Below are positions 34,060-43,523 of a stretch of DNA of 64,000 nt, piece by piece. The notes beneath the pieces are model-generated. The model saw nothing but the letters and a program-made list of their open reading frames with translations. It searched no databases and was not told where the DNA came from. The position numbers and the translations under genes were made by a program. Origin of the DNA: JANQPX01 sp039197065 (GTDB lineage Bacteria > Pseudomonadota > Alphaproteobacteria > Geminicoccales > Geminicoccaceae); the NCBI GenBank assembly GCA_039197065.1, contig JBCCUL010000005.1, forward strand, positions 62,001 to 126,000. The letters run 5' to 3'. Each line of letters begins with the position of its first letter. The stretch's first letter is position 1.

Positions 34060-34716
34060 ATGAATGGCCTCTCCCTGAAGACAAAGCGCCTTCGATGGCT
34101 CCCGATTCTGGTGGTTGCCTTGTTCCTCGGCGCGTGCTCGACAGGTCAGGATACCCGCCCGGGGGTGTTGAAGCAGATCAAACCGTCTGAGAGGCCGGTC
34201 AGTTATGCCCGGCTGAACGCAGCCGATGCGCTGCTTGCCAAGACGAAGCGCTCGCGGCCGGCAGCAAACCTGCCGAAACCATTGCTCGCCAAGATCGTCG
34301 TGCCTTCGCGCCCACTGCAATGCGTGCCCTATGCGCGGGAACTTTCAGGAATCCAGATCCGCGGCAACGCATGGACCTGGTGGGCGCAGGCCAAAGGGCG
34401 CTATCCCAGGAGCGAGTCTCCCGAAGCCGGCGCCGTCATGGTGTTGAAGAAGAAAAACGCAGCTAGTCTCGGCCATGTCGCCTATGTCGAGGAAGTGATC
34501 GACAACCGCACCCTGATCGTCAGCCATGCCAACTGGCTAAACCAGGGCCGCTTGCACAACAATACGCCCGTCATCGATGTCTCCAGGAACAACGACTGGT
34601 CCGCTGTCCGCTTCTGGAATACCGAAGGCGGCCATTTCGGCGGCAACACATACTACCCCTACGGCTTCATCCATCAGGACGGAACGACAGTCGTAGCGAA
34701 CCTGACGCGATCTTAG
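34060..34716 (+). CDS. CHAP-domain lipoprotein (putative peptidoglycan amidase/endopeptidase)
   Basis: A 218-residue lipoprotein with lipobox LGAC (Cys26). The CHAP domain has its catalytic cysteine in QCVPYAREL (Cys88) and histidine in LGHVAYVEEV (His139), with a polar residue in SHANW completing the site. CHAP enzymes cleave peptidoglycan peptides. It follows an RlpA-like lipoprotein by about 220 bases on the same strand, and both probably act in cell-wall remodelling. The long linker between Cys26 and the domain (about 60 residues, rich in Lys/Pro) would let it reach the wall from the membrane. Confidence 0.86.
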   Translation: MNGLSLKTKRLRWLPILVVALFLGACSTGQDTRPGVLKQIKPSERPVSYARLNAADALLAKTKRSRPAANLPKPLLAKIVVPSRPLQCVPYARELSGIQIRGNAWTWWAQAKGRYPRSESPEAGAVMVLKKKNAASLGHVAYVEEVIDNRTLIVSHANWLNQGRLHNNTPVIDVSRNNDWSAVRFWNTEGGHFGGNTYYPYGFIHQDGTTVVANLTRS

Positions 34717-35032
34717 ACATACTTGACAAGTCGGCGACTTCCGGGGCGTTACCGCAGGAAGGGAGTCTCCTTCCGGCCGCAAGGAGAATGGGAACAAGAG
34801 CCTTGCAATGACGGAGCTACAAGGCTCTTCGTCGTGCGAACTCGAAAGTGCGGTCTAGCTGTTCAAACTCACGATGTGACGGATGGTCCATCGGTATCTT
34901 CGCATGGCCGAGATGCGCCAACGGCCAGACTCTCCTCCGATATGGATCTTCATCAGGAAACCACGTCGGTTTACATGCCGGCACAGCTCCCATAGTCTTA
35001 GCGTTCATTAAATTGAACGTCATGAGCAAGTG
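34717..35032. other. Intergenic region with two strong inverted repeats
   Basis: No gene is supported. TCTCCTT, an 8-base loop and AAGGAGA (34766-34787) form a perfect 7-bp hairpin. AAGAGCCTTG, a 14-base loop and CAAGGCTCTT (34796-34829) form a perfect 10-bp one, without a T-run. The stretch could be the 3' end of the CHAP transcript, a structured 5' leader of the CHAT gene, or a small RNA. Confidence 0.45.
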
Positions 35033-37201
35033 ATGAAAACTTCAAGCATTACTTCAAATATCTTAGGTTTATTTTTTTCCGCGACGTTCGCTTTAGGGGT
35101 TGTCTTGACACCCTCTGGCGATCTTCTGGCAGATGAGCAGGTGGTGCACTCGGTCGAGACCGGGCATCTGCTGGCCGCCGGGCGCTATCTCGACGCCATC
35201 GCGCCACTCAGCCAGGCGCTCGATCAGGCAAGGCTCGAAGAGGACGTACAGGCCGAGGCAGCGTCCCTGCATGATCTCGGGGTCGCTTATCTGGGGCTGG
35301 GCGAACTCGACGAGGCGGCCGAGCGCCTGAATTTGGCGATCAGGCGCGCCGAAACAGCGGGACTGATGACGCTCGCCGCTTCGGCGCTGGACAATCTCGG
35401 CACGCTCCATACCCGACGCCCCGGAGAAAGCGCAGAAGCGGCGGCATCCTATCGTCGCGCGATCGGCCTTGCCGAGGCCGAAGGCAACAGGCCGCTTGCT
35501 TTCAATGCGCTGACCAACATGGCGCGTCTCGACCTCGATGCAGCGCGGATCGAGGATGCAGCCTCGCTCCTCACGCGTGCGAAAGACCAACTGGCATCAA
35601 TGGCGGATGGCCCCGGCAAGATCGAGGACACCCTGCTGCTCGGCAAACTTTGGACGCAAGCCGGTAGTATCGAAGCGGCGTATACAACGTTGAACGATGC
35701 AAGAGAACATGCCAGGGCCGCTGAACAGCCCCGCCAGGAAGCGCTGGCCTCCGGCTATCTCGCTGATCTCTACGCCCAATCCGAACGCAACGATGATGCC
35801 GCGATCCTCTACGATCAGGCAGCGTTTCTGGCGCAGGCAGCCGATGCGCCGGATCTTGTCTATCGCTGGCAATGGCAGGCGGGCAGGCTGACCGCAAAGA
35901 CGGGCGATACCGACCGCGCGATCGACTATTATCGGGCCGCGGTCGATGCGCTCGACAGGCTCCGCCCGACCCTCATCGAGGGCGGGACGGGAACGCCTAA
36001 CAGCTTTGACCTTCGCGCTCCCTATGTCGAGCTTGCGGATCTGATCCTTCGCCGCGCTGCCGGCAATGCCGATGCAGAGGCGAAAAATCAGGACCTCGAG
36101 GAGGCACGCGATACGATCGAGCGCTATCGATCCACCGAGCTTACCGATTACTTCCAGGACGAATGCGTCACCGATCTACTCGCCAGCGTCGAGTCCGTCG
36201 ATAAGCTGGCGCCGAACACTGCCGTGCTTTACCCGATCCTGATGGCCGATCGCCTGGTGATCCTGCTCAGCCTCGCCGACGGCCTTCAGCAGCGATCGAT
36301 CCCGCTCGGCGCCGATGCCCTGGGAGAGAAAATCCTCGCCTTTCGCCAGCTCCTGGAAAAACGCACCACCAATCAATATCTGCGTCCCGCCCGCGAGCTC
36401 TACGATCTTTTGCTCCGGCCACTCGAACCAACGCTTGCAGCCGCCGACATCGATACGCTGGTGATCGTCCCTGACGATGCCCTGCGCACGGTGCCGCTCG
36501 GCGCGCTGCATGACGGCGAACGGTTCCTCGTCGATCGCTACGCGCTCGCGACGGTGCCGAGCCTTCGATTGATCGAGCCGAAACCGCTGACCGAACTCGG
36601 CCTGCAGCCGCTGCTCACCGGCCTGAGCGAGCCGGTACAAGGCTTCCCAGCCCTTCCCCATGTCGACGACGAGCTGACGACCATCGGTAATCTGATCGGC
36701 GGCAATGTGCTGCGCAATCAGAACTTCGTCACCGGCCAGATCCAACGATCCTTAAGCGCCACGCCGCACTCGGTGGTGCATATCGCCTCCCATGCCCAGT
36801 TCACGGGCGATGCCAAGGACAGCTTTATCCTGACCTATGACGGCCGCCTCGACATGGACAGTCTGGAGCGGTTCATCAAGCAAAGCCGCTTTCGTGACCA
36901 GCCGGTGGAACTCCTGACGCTCAGCGCCTGCGAAACCGCCGCAGGTGACGATCGCGCCGCCCTCGGCCTCGCAGGCCTCGCCGTCAAATCCGGCGCAAGA
37001 AGCGCCCTCGCCTCACTCTGGCACGTCAATGATCAGGCCTCGTCGATCCTGATCGCAGACTTTTACGAAAGGCTTCAAAGCCAGCCTGGAATTACCAAAG
37101 CCGAAGCGCTGCAGCAGGCTCAGGTCGAAACCAAAAAAGACCTCCGCTTCAGACACCCCGCCTACTGGGCCCCCCTCGTCATGATCGGCAACTGGCTCTA
37201 G
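35033..37201 (+). CDS. Exported TPR-CHAT protein (caspase-fold protease-like)
   Basis: A 722-residue protein. An N-terminal hydrophobic segment (ILGLFFSATFALGVVLTPSG) looks like a signal peptide ending near LLADE. Residues ~45-330 hold several tetratricopeptide repeats (for example LHDLGVAYLGLGELDEAAERL). The C-terminal ~300 residues are a CHAT domain: LVIVPDDALRTVPLGALHD, catalytic histidine His587 in HIASHAQF, and catalytic cysteine Cys633 in LTLSACETA, then SGARSALASLWHVND. CHAT proteins are caspase/separase relatives and both dyad residues are intact. It is convergent with a two-partner secretion pair. Its TAG stop is part of a CTAG-bounded repeat. The target is unknown; processing of the exoprotein is a reasonable hypothesis. 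Confidence 0.9.
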   Translation: MKTSSITSNILGLFFSATFALGVVLTPSGDLLADEQVVHSVETGHLLAAGRYLDAIAPLSQALDQARLEEDVQAEAASLHDLGVAYLGLGELDEAAERLNLAIRRAETAGLMTLAASALDNLGTLHTRRPGESAEAAASYRRAIGLAEAEGNRPLAFNALTNMARLDLDAARIEDAASLLTRAKDQLASMADGPGKIEDTLLLGKLWTQAGSIEAAYTTLNDAREHARAAEQPRQEALASGYLADLYAQSERNDDAAILYDQAAFLAQAADAPDLVYRWQWQAGRLTAKTGDTDRAIDYYRAAVDALDRLRPTLIEGGTGTPNSFDLRAPYVELADLILRRAAGNADAEAKNQDLEEARDTIERYRSTELTDYFQDECVTDLLASVESVDKLAPNTAVLYPILMADRLVILLSLADGLQQRSIPLGADALGEKILAFRQLLEKRTTNQYLRPARELYDLLLRPLEPTLAAADIDTLVIVPDDALRTVPLGALHDGERFLVDRYALATVPSLRLIEPKPLTELGLQPLLTGLSEPVQGFPALPHVDDELTTIGNLIGGNVLRNQNFVTGQIQRSLSATPHSVVHIASHAQFTGDAKDSFILTYDGRLDMDSLERFIKQSRFRDQPVELLTLSACETAAGDDRAALGLAGLAVKSGARSALASLWHVNDQASSILIADFYERLQSQPGITKAEALQQAQVETKKDLRFRHPAYWAPLVMIGNWL

Positions 37202-37840
37202 GTGGCATGGCCACCTCATTGACTTGCAGACGCCGCCGAAGAACGCACTCTTTTCTTCGAGAGGTATGACAGCGGATGTCGGGACGATGAGCGATCATCC
37301 CGCAGGTTTTCGCTCGGTTTGAAGGAGTACCTTTTCGACAAGAAGCCGAAAGCTGGATTATCAGAACGCATCACTTCGGTCATCTGGTCTGAACCTGCAA
37401 TATAATCGCAGTCCAGCCTTCAGAATTCCTTAACTCTGTATCAATAGAACAGCTCCTACCCCCTGACTCGCTGGTCCATGCGACCCTGAGAGTCCGGGCC
37501 CGGCCTAACCTCTTCTGCGGGCGGTCGGATTCCCAGGGTCGCATGGACCGCAAAACAAGGTGACATGGAGATGTTAACGAAGACTTAGCATCGAAAGACG
37601 CCCTGCGATCGGCGACGTGGCTTCGCGGCCCGTCAATGGAAACCAGGTGTGGTTGGTATCAGGTGCTCGCGGCCACCGACGACAGACCATAACCCGCTGG
37701 ATTTCCGCATTCATTCTTCGGCATCGCTGGAAACAGATGAAGCGATCACACCATTTCCCGACATCTGCAGGCATACCTGCAAGGAAAGAGCACGTTCTTC
37801 GAAAACGCCCACAAGTCAATGATGTGGCCACGCCACCTAG
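37198..37840. repeat. CTAG-bounded inverted-repeat element (R2) with a nested R1 copy
   Basis: The whole gap between the convergent CHAT and TpsB genes is framed by ~100-base imperfect inverted repeats (about 37198-37300 and 37735-37840). Both begin CTAGGTGGC(A/G)TGGCCAC and contain TTGACTTG, a GAAGAACG block and GATGTCGGGA. Each arm starts with CTAG, which supplies the TAG stop of the gene on its side. Inside lies one copy of the R1 palindromic element (37430-37577). No coding sequence is supported. Confidence 0.75.
37430..37577. repeat. R1 palindromic element, copy A
   Basis: Bounded by TTAAC (37430) and GTTAA (37573-37577). The core 37473-37552 is a long hairpin with arms CCATGCGACCCTGAGAGTC and its near-complement. 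The C in GACCCT (GATCCT in other copies) is matched by a change in the opposite arm, which is compensatory. Confidence 0.75.
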
Positions 37841-39579
37841 CCGCTGAGTTCGGTGGCCAGACGGAAGTGGATGCCGAAGTCCTGAAGGTCTTCGCTCTCG
37901 GGCGAATCGGTGTCGATGATCGGCAGACCGAAGTCGAGCTGGAAGTCGGTGCTGCCGAAGATGTTCCACCCCAGACCCAGACCGACACTCAAAAGTTCGG
38001 TGATATCGCCGTCCGGCGCATCGGTGTTCCAGCCGCCGCCGGCATCGATGAACGGGGTGAGCGAAAGGCGTCCGTCGTTCAGCGTTCTGACAAGACCTGG
38101 CAGGGTCAGCCGACCGATCGGGATCTCCAGACCGGCCGAGACCACCCAGCCATTGTCGAACACCAGCTCGTTCTGCCGATAGCCGCGGACCGTGTCGCCG
38201 CCGCCGATGCCGATGCGCTCGGCCGCGAGCAGCGGATCGGGTGTTAGCTGCACGTCGCCCCTGAGCTTCACCTGCCAGTCGCTCTTCCCGATCCTTCGTG
38301 CATATTGGGCCTGACCGAGCCAGGCGAAGAACTGTGCATCGGGAATACCGCTGGCGTTCTGCGTAGCGCCAAACAAGTTGACGCCGAGGCTCATGGTGCT
38401 CTGCAGCGCCAGCGCCTGGCTCTGTTCTCTGATCCTGAAATTCTGTTTGAAGCGCAAAGCGGTGATGTTGCTACGGCCATTTCTGACGCCCTGGGAAAGG
38501 GACGTGGGCTGGTCGAAGAGAAAAGTCGTGCTGCGCTTGTGCTCGAGGGACGTGTCGATGCGAAGTTCGCGTTTCACCGATCGGATCAGCGGAAGGCTGA
38601 CACCCGTCTCGAAGTTGAGGGCCTCGCTCTCGATATCGATGACATTGAACGGCTCCTCGATGACCCTGGAGCGGCCGTAGGAGCTCGAGATGAAGGCACG
38701 AAGGTCACCCGCCGTAAACGGCGTATCATAGTCGAAACTGATATCGTGAGAGCCTTTGGAAACACCGAATCCGAAGGATAGAAGATCGCTGCGGCCGCTC
38801 ACGTCGACATATGTGAAGGTCGCTTCGCCCCGCTCCGCGCCGACCGAAGGGGCGCGGTCATTGGCGATGACCAAGGCCATGCGATAGGGCGGCGCCTCGT
38901 CGACGTTCAAGCCGAGACGGCTCTCGCCTGGCCGGTCGCCGGGATTGAGCCTTGCATCCAGTCGCGCGATCGAGGGGTCGAGCAGCAGAAGCTCGATGCG
39001 CTCCTGAAGCTGGTTCACGTCGAGAACCGGATCGAGGCCGTAGCGCACCCGATCCTCGACGAAAGCCGGATCGAGCCGTTCGAGACCTGCGGTCGTGATC
39101 TCGGAGAGGCGTCCTTCGACGATGCGGATGACAATCCGCCCCTGATTGATCGGTTGATCCGGAATCACAACGCCGGAATTGACGTGGCCGTTTTCGATAT
39201 AATGCCGGGTCAGCTGATCGCGCACCTCCAGAAGCTCGGATGTCGTGATCTTCCGACCGACATAGTCTCTGGCGACCTCAGAAAGCTCATCGTCGCTGAA
39301 GACGGTGTTGCCTTCGAAGTCGATGCCATTGAGCTGAACTCGCACGCCTGATGCGGCGCGCCGCTCCGTATCGGGACGAACCGACGGCAGTTCGAAGCCG
39401 GGCTTCGGCGCGTCCCCAAGCGCCGGCAGGTCGGGTCTGGTTCGCCCTGGGCTGAGGTTACGGCCGCCATCGTCGACCGATGATTGCTGCGCCTGCGGCT
39501 GGTCGGCCAAAGGAAAACAGGACAATAGAAAGCCAGCTGCCAGAATTCCAGCACGCATCGTCGTCATCGATGTCGCCAT
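37837..39579 (-). CDS. Two-partner secretion transporter (TpsB, ShlB/FhaC/HecB family)
   Basis: A 580-residue outer-membrane protein. An N-terminal signal peptide ends near QAQQS. A POTRA-like region follows (VQLNGIDFEGNTVFSDDELSE then LLEVRDQLTRHYIENGHVNSGVVIPDQPI, residues ~78-150). The C-terminal two thirds are beta-barrel strands, ending LDFGLPIIDTDSPESEDLQDFGIHFRLATELSG. The conserved family segment RGYRQNE is near 475. TpsB proteins export the TpsA partner through the outer membrane. It starts 11 bases after the tpsA stop, with a GAAGG ribosome site. Its own stop lies in a CTAG repeat end. Confidence 0.9.
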   Translation of the reverse strand: MATSMTTMRAGILAAGFLLSCFPLADQPQAQQSSVDDGGRNLSPGRTRPDLPALGDAPKPGFELPSVRPDTERRAASGVRVQLNGIDFEGNTVFSDDELSEVARDYVGRKITTSELLEVRDQLTRHYIENGHVNSGVVIPDQPINQGRIVIRIVEGRLSEITTAGLERLDPAFVEDRVRYGLDPVLDVNQLQERIELLLLDPSIARLDARLNPGDRPGESRLGLNVDEAPPYRMALVIANDRAPSVGAERGEATFTYVDVSGRSDLLSFGFGVSKGSHDISFDYDTPFTAGDLRAFISSSYGRSRVIEEPFNVIDIESEALNFETGVSLPLIRSVKRELRIDTSLEHKRSTTFLFDQPTSLSQGVRNGRSNITALRFKQNFRIREQSQALALQSTMSLGVNLFGATQNASGIPDAQFFAWLGQAQYARRIGKSDWQVKLRGDVQLTPDPLLAAERIGIGGGDTVRGYRQNELVFDNGWVVSAGLEIPIGRLTLPGLVRTLNDGRLSLTPFIDAGGGWNTDAPDGDITELLSVGLGLGWNIFGSTDFQLDFGLPIIDTDSPESEDLQDFGIHFRLATELSG

Positions 39580-39590
39580 TCTTCCGGCCT

Positions 39591-42500
39591 TCAGGAAGCA
39601 GCTTTGGGGCAGGGCAGAACCAGAACCGTCTTCTGACCCGAACGTCCCTCTTCCGATTGAACCTGAAGCAGGCTGAGGCGCGGTGAATCGAGATCGGCAG
39701 ACAGGGCGCCGCCGGTGCCGAGCGTGAAGCTGCTGCTCTCATCCGCCCGCCGCGCGGCGCAGCGTTCACGCAGAAGCGAGGACACGTCGAGGAACCGGCC
39801 GTCGAACGCGACCAGGCCGCCGCTGACATCTGTCTCCGGCGACGAGACCGCCACCGTCCCGTCGACGCCGGTGGCGCCGGCCTCGGCATTGATCTCCGCG
39901 GTGGGCGACAGGATGAGGTCATTCACGGAAACCTGAATATCGCCGCCGCTGCCGGCATCGGCCTGGGCAAGGATGCTGCTATCACCCAGCCCCAGAACCG
40001 ACGTTTCGATCAGGATGTCACCGGCATCGCCATCATCATTGGCGACCGTCGACGAGATCACGCCGTTCGGCCCGGTCACCGTGACATAGTCGTCCGCCCG
40101 TATCGTGATGCCGCCGCCTCCACCACTTTCGGAGAGCGTGACAATATCGGCGCCATTATCAAGGACGAGACCTTCGGCCAGCCAAAGATCGATCGTCCCC
40201 GCGGCGCCTGCGCCATCGTTGGTTGATGCGATCTCTGCATCATCCCCACGCAAGATCAGCTGATCCGCCTCGATCACGATGGCGCCGGCGTCGCCACGAT
40301 CATCTGGCTCCGTTCCTGGCTGTAACTGGATCGATGTCGCAATTCCGGTGCTCGCATCAATGCTTCCCTGTCCATCGTCGATCGTGATCGTTTCCGATGT
40401 GACCGAAATGTCGCCCGCATTACCAGATCCAAAGCCAGAGCTCGTGATCTGCGACGTATTCTTGATAACAAGATCGTCGATCACGAGAACGATCTCACCG
40501 GCATCACCTGTCGAGCCGGGACCACCTTGTGTGGTGATGCCGCTGAAGCTGTCGCCATTTCGCGCATCCAGTAAAGCCGTTTGCGCGTTGACGCTGATGG
40601 AGCCGGCATTGCCAGATCCGAAGGTGGAGCTGGCGATACTGCCGGAATCGAGGATGGACAATGCACCGGCATTGATGAAGATGGAGCCGGCATTGCCGGT
40701 TGATGTAATAAAGCTGCTAGTTTCGATCTCACCTTCATCTTGCAGCGTCAGGCTTCGTTTCGTCGTTATTTCGATTACGCCGGCATTGCCTGAGCCTATT
40801 GTCGAACTGCTGATCTCGCTGTCGCCGCCGAGATCGATGGTGTCGGCTACGATCGTGAGGCGTCCGGCGTCGCCACTCGCTTCCAGCGAGGAATCGGTGT
40901 TGATCTGCGTTCGAATTGAACCGCCTCTGCCGCCAAGGGACAGGTTCTCGGCGATAATGAGGATATCGCCCGCATCGGAAGCATCTGTGGTCGTTGTCGC
41001 AATGATAGCGCCGTTTTGCAGCTCGATATCACTGGCGCGAATGACAATTCCCCCCGACTCTCCGTCGCCGCTGCCACCATTTTGAAAAGTGAGCGTGATG
41101 CCGGTCAGGTTTCCTCCTCCTGCGTCATCCACGAAGACTGTATCGGCTACGATATCGATACTGGCGGATTCTGCAGAGCCGCCGCTTGGATCGGCAAAGA
41201 TACTGCCGCCGCCGAGCAGCACGATTTGATCGATATCGAGCCTGATCTGTCCGCCACGACCGTTCGAATTGTCCGTCAAGCTTGAAACACTTGCCCCGCT
41301 TCTTCGATCGTTGCCATCTGCCAGCAGGGAACCGGCTCGAATGTCGATATCGCCTGCATCAGAAGCCCCGAAGGTCGCCGTACTGATCGCGCTCTGCCCA
41401 CCTGCGTCCCCGGCGAGAACCTCGATCGATCCCGCGACGATCAGGACATCGCCCCCTTTGCCGAGGCCGGTCTCATTCACCAGCGTAGCAATAGCACCAT
41501 CATTTAAGGTTAGGTCATCGGCAGCGACACTGATCTTGCCGCCGTCGCCGCTACCATTGACCACAGCCAACGTGGCCCCACCGTTCTGAAATGTTACCGT
41601 CTCGCCACTGAACTCTATGTCCCCGCCATTGCCACTACCGCTGGACGAGCTGGCGATCCTGGCATTGTCGGTCACCGTCAGGTCGTCGGACACAATGTTG
41701 ATAGCCCCGCCATTGCCGTCAGCCTGCGCCAGGGTCTGAGCTGAGGCGCCATTCACGAAGGTGACCGTCTCACCCCGAATGTTGAGGTTACCGCCGTCAC
41801 CCGATGCCAATGTGTTGCTGACGATTTGCGATCCGTCCGCGACTTGAATGGTCTCCGCTTCCAGGTTTGCGTCGCCGGAACGGCCGTCGGCTTGGGAATT
41901 CACTTCGACGAGCGATCCGCCGGAGATTTCGATCGATTCGGAGTTGATATCCAGATCGCCGCCTCTGCCGTCGCCTTGCGCGGATGTCACGACAAGCGAT
42001 CCGCCGGTGATCTCCGTGGATGCTGTATCGATGCTGACGCCGACATCACCGTCGGCAGCGCCATCATTGCGACTGAAGACGCTGGAAGCTTGATCGACCA
42101 CGAATTCGCCGCCCTCGATCCGGACCGTGCCGCCGCCATCACCGATCGATGCAACCAAGCCTCCGCCGGTGACGGTGATATCGCCGCCGTCGGCTCCGGA
42201 AAGCTCGCCCGTCGTCAGATTGGCTTCAGCCGCTCCATCCGCCGCGAGCACATTCACCTCCCCCTGATCGACGAACAACGCAGCGCCGTCGATCTCGATA
42301 TCACCGCCCACGACGGACAAAGTCTCGCCTTGACCGACCGTCAGCTGGCTGCCGGCAAACGCGATGCCCGCGGGATCGGCGCCAAGAAAACCGAAGGACT
42401 CCGGCTTGGCGACGGTGAAGCCGTTGATATCGGGATTGGTCGCACTGAACCGGCTGCCATCCTCCGAGACGAGCTCGTCTGCGGTCGATACGTGGAACGA

Positions 42501-42881
42501 GCCAGTGACATCGAGGCTGGCATTTGGGCCGAACACGACGCCGGCCGGGTTGAACAGGAACAGACTGGCGCCGGGAATGGTCGAGGCGAGCAGGCCGTCG
42601 ATCGACGAGATTTTACCGCCCGTAACGCGACCGACGATATTTTCGATGTTGCCGGGACCGGTAAAGGTGGCGCTGCCGCCTGTTTCGATCGAGAACTCCA
42701 GGAAGCTGTGATAGAGATTGTTGCCGGTCTCTGTGCCCAGTTCCGCGCCGATCTCGACATCGGGTCCGGTCAGCGTCGTCGCGTCACCGGTCGTACCGTC
42801 GGTGACCACCTGCGCGCTGGCGATGTTCTGTGAAAGAAAAAAGCTGCTGACTACAGTAAGAATCAACCTGTAAGTGCACAT
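39591..42881 (-). CDS. Two-partner secretion exoprotein (TpsA, filamentous haemagglutinin N-terminal domain)
   Basis: A 1096-residue secreted protein. The signal peptide (SSFFLSQNIASAQ) is followed by the TPS domain: HSFLEFSIETGGSATFTGP, ENIVGRVTGG and the NPNG-like SLFLFNPAGVVFGPNA at ~105-120. Residues ~200-1020 are about 30 degenerate beta-helix repeats (pattern GSGNAGDI..I..). After the signal peptide there are exactly two cysteines, Cys1041 (RERCAARR) and Cys1091 (VLPCPKAAS), both in the last 60 residues. HMW1-type exoproteins use such a C-terminal pair for tethering to their TpsB. It is first in a tpsA-tpsB operon. Confidence 0.92.
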   Translation of the reverse strand: MCTYRLILTVVSSFFLSQNIASAQVVTDGTTGDATTLTGPDVEIGAELGTETGNNLYHSFLEFSIETGGSATFTGPGNIENIVGRVTGGKISSIDGLLASTIPGASLFLFNPAGVVFGPNASLDVTGSFHVSTADELVSEDGSRFSATNPDINGFTVAKPESFGFLGADPAGIAFAGSQLTVGQGETLSVVGGDIEIDGAALFVDQGEVNVLAADGAAEANLTTGELSGADGGDITVTGGGLVASIGDGGGTVRIEGGEFVVDQASSVFSRNDGAADGDVGVSIDTASTEITGGSLVVTSAQGDGRGGDLDINSESIEISGGSLVEVNSQADGRSGDANLEAETIQVADGSQIVSNTLASGDGGNLNIRGETVTFVNGASAQTLAQADGNGGAINIVSDDLTVTDNARIASSSSGSGNGGDIEFSGETVTFQNGGATLAVVNGSGDGGKISVAADDLTLNDGAIATLVNETGLGKGGDVLIVAGSIEVLAGDAGGQSAISTATFGASDAGDIDIRAGSLLADGNDRRSGASVSSLTDNSNGRGGQIRLDIDQIVLLGGGSIFADPSGGSAESASIDIVADTVFVDDAGGGNLTGITLTFQNGGSGDGESGGIVIRASDIELQNGAIIATTTTDASDAGDILIIAENLSLGGRGGSIRTQINTDSSLEASGDAGRLTIVADTIDLGGDSEISSSTIGSGNAGVIEITTKRSLTLQDEGEIETSSFITSTGNAGSIFINAGALSILDSGSIASSTFGSGNAGSISVNAQTALLDARNGDSFSGITTQGGPGSTGDAGEIVLVIDDLVIKNTSQITSSGFGSGNAGDISVTSETITIDDGQGSIDASTGIATSIQLQPGTEPDDRGDAGAIVIEADQLILRGDDAEIASTNDGAGAAGTIDLWLAEGLVLDNGADIVTLSESGGGGGITIRADDYVTVTGPNGVISSTVANDDGDAGDILIETSVLGLGDSSILAQADAGSGGDIQVSVNDLILSPTAEINAEAGATGVDGTVAVSSPETDVSGGLVAFDGRFLDVSSLLRERCAARRADESSSFTLGTGGALSADLDSPRLSLLQVQSEEGRSGQKTVLVLPCPKAAS

Positions 42882-42892
42882 TCTTTCTGCCT

Positions 42893-42908
42893 ATTCTTCT
42901 AGAAGAAT
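42893..42908. promoter_or_regulatory. Perfect 16-base palindrome at the tpsA start
   Basis: ATTCTTCTAGAAGAAT is a perfect palindrome 11 bases before the tpsA ATG, overlapping the likely ribosome site. It could be an operator or a hairpin that limits translation. The upstream stretch to ~43000 is unusually AT-rich and probably contains the promoter. Confidence 0.4.
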
Positions 42909-43265
42909 TCATAATGATAATAATTTTTGAAAGATAGCATAGAACTGATCCGAATTCGACATGTAACGGTCGATACAAGAAGAATTTTACAGAACTCAAG
43001 TTGCTCCTGCCCGAATCCGGCGATCGGCCAAATTGAAAACTCGTGACGGCCATCACATCGCACCGGAAAGGCCGTCATCCATTGTCACGATACAGATGCG
43101 TTTCTTGCATGATCGAGAGGGCTCGGTCGGTGCAGCAGCTGTTCCCAAGCTTACCATCCTCAAAAGATGTGGAGGATGCCGCCAGCTTTCGGAGCGCTTA
43201 CGGCGGATAAGCCTAAACCACAGTTCGACAGATTTGATCGACCATTTTAGGTGAGACCTTTGACC
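42909..43265. other. Divergent intergenic region between tpsA and the acyl-carrier-like gene
   Basis: No gene is supported. The left half is AT-rich and fits a promoter for tpsA. The right half contains a GGTGAG ribosome site just before the acyl-carrier-like start. Confidence 0.4.
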
Positions 43266-43523
43266 ATGATGCCGATGGATTCCGACACCGTAGCCGATGC
43301 ACTAAACGACAGCCTTCGCCGTCTCTTGAAACCGAAAAACAGCGAAGCCCTGTTCCTCGAAGAGAACCCGGACCTTCTCGACTATTTCGATTCTCATGAG
43401 TTTGGCGAACTCATCTCGGATCTCGAAGCGTCACTGGACGTCGAGCTTCCGATCGATCAGGTCGACTACGCCTCGATCGCACGCCTCGACCGCCTGATCG
43501 ATTTCATCTGCCAAAACACCTAA
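43266..43523 (+). CDS. Acyl-carrier-protein-like small protein
   Basis: An 85-residue acidic protein. The segment DYFDSHEFGELISDLEASLD with the following VELPIDQVDY matches the helix-II region of acyl carrier proteins (D-S-x-x-x-x-E-L...LE...-x-I/LP). Ser43 takes the place of the 4'-phosphopantetheine-bearing serine. The order of hydrophobics in LIDFICQNT also fits helix IV. It has no keto-synthase or ligase partner nearby. GTG at 43251 is an alternative start. It faces a 2OG-Fe(II) oxygenase across an R2 repeat. The ACP assignment is inferred from pattern only. Confidence 0.6.
   Translation: MMPMDSDTVADALNDSLRRLLKPKNSEALFLEENPDLLDYFDSHEFGELISDLEASLDVELPIDQVDYASIARLDRLIDFICQNT

Noticed and set aside
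41826..42833. A 335-codon plus-strand frame opposite tpsA
   Set aside because: It mirrors the repetitive TpsA sequence and has no family character.
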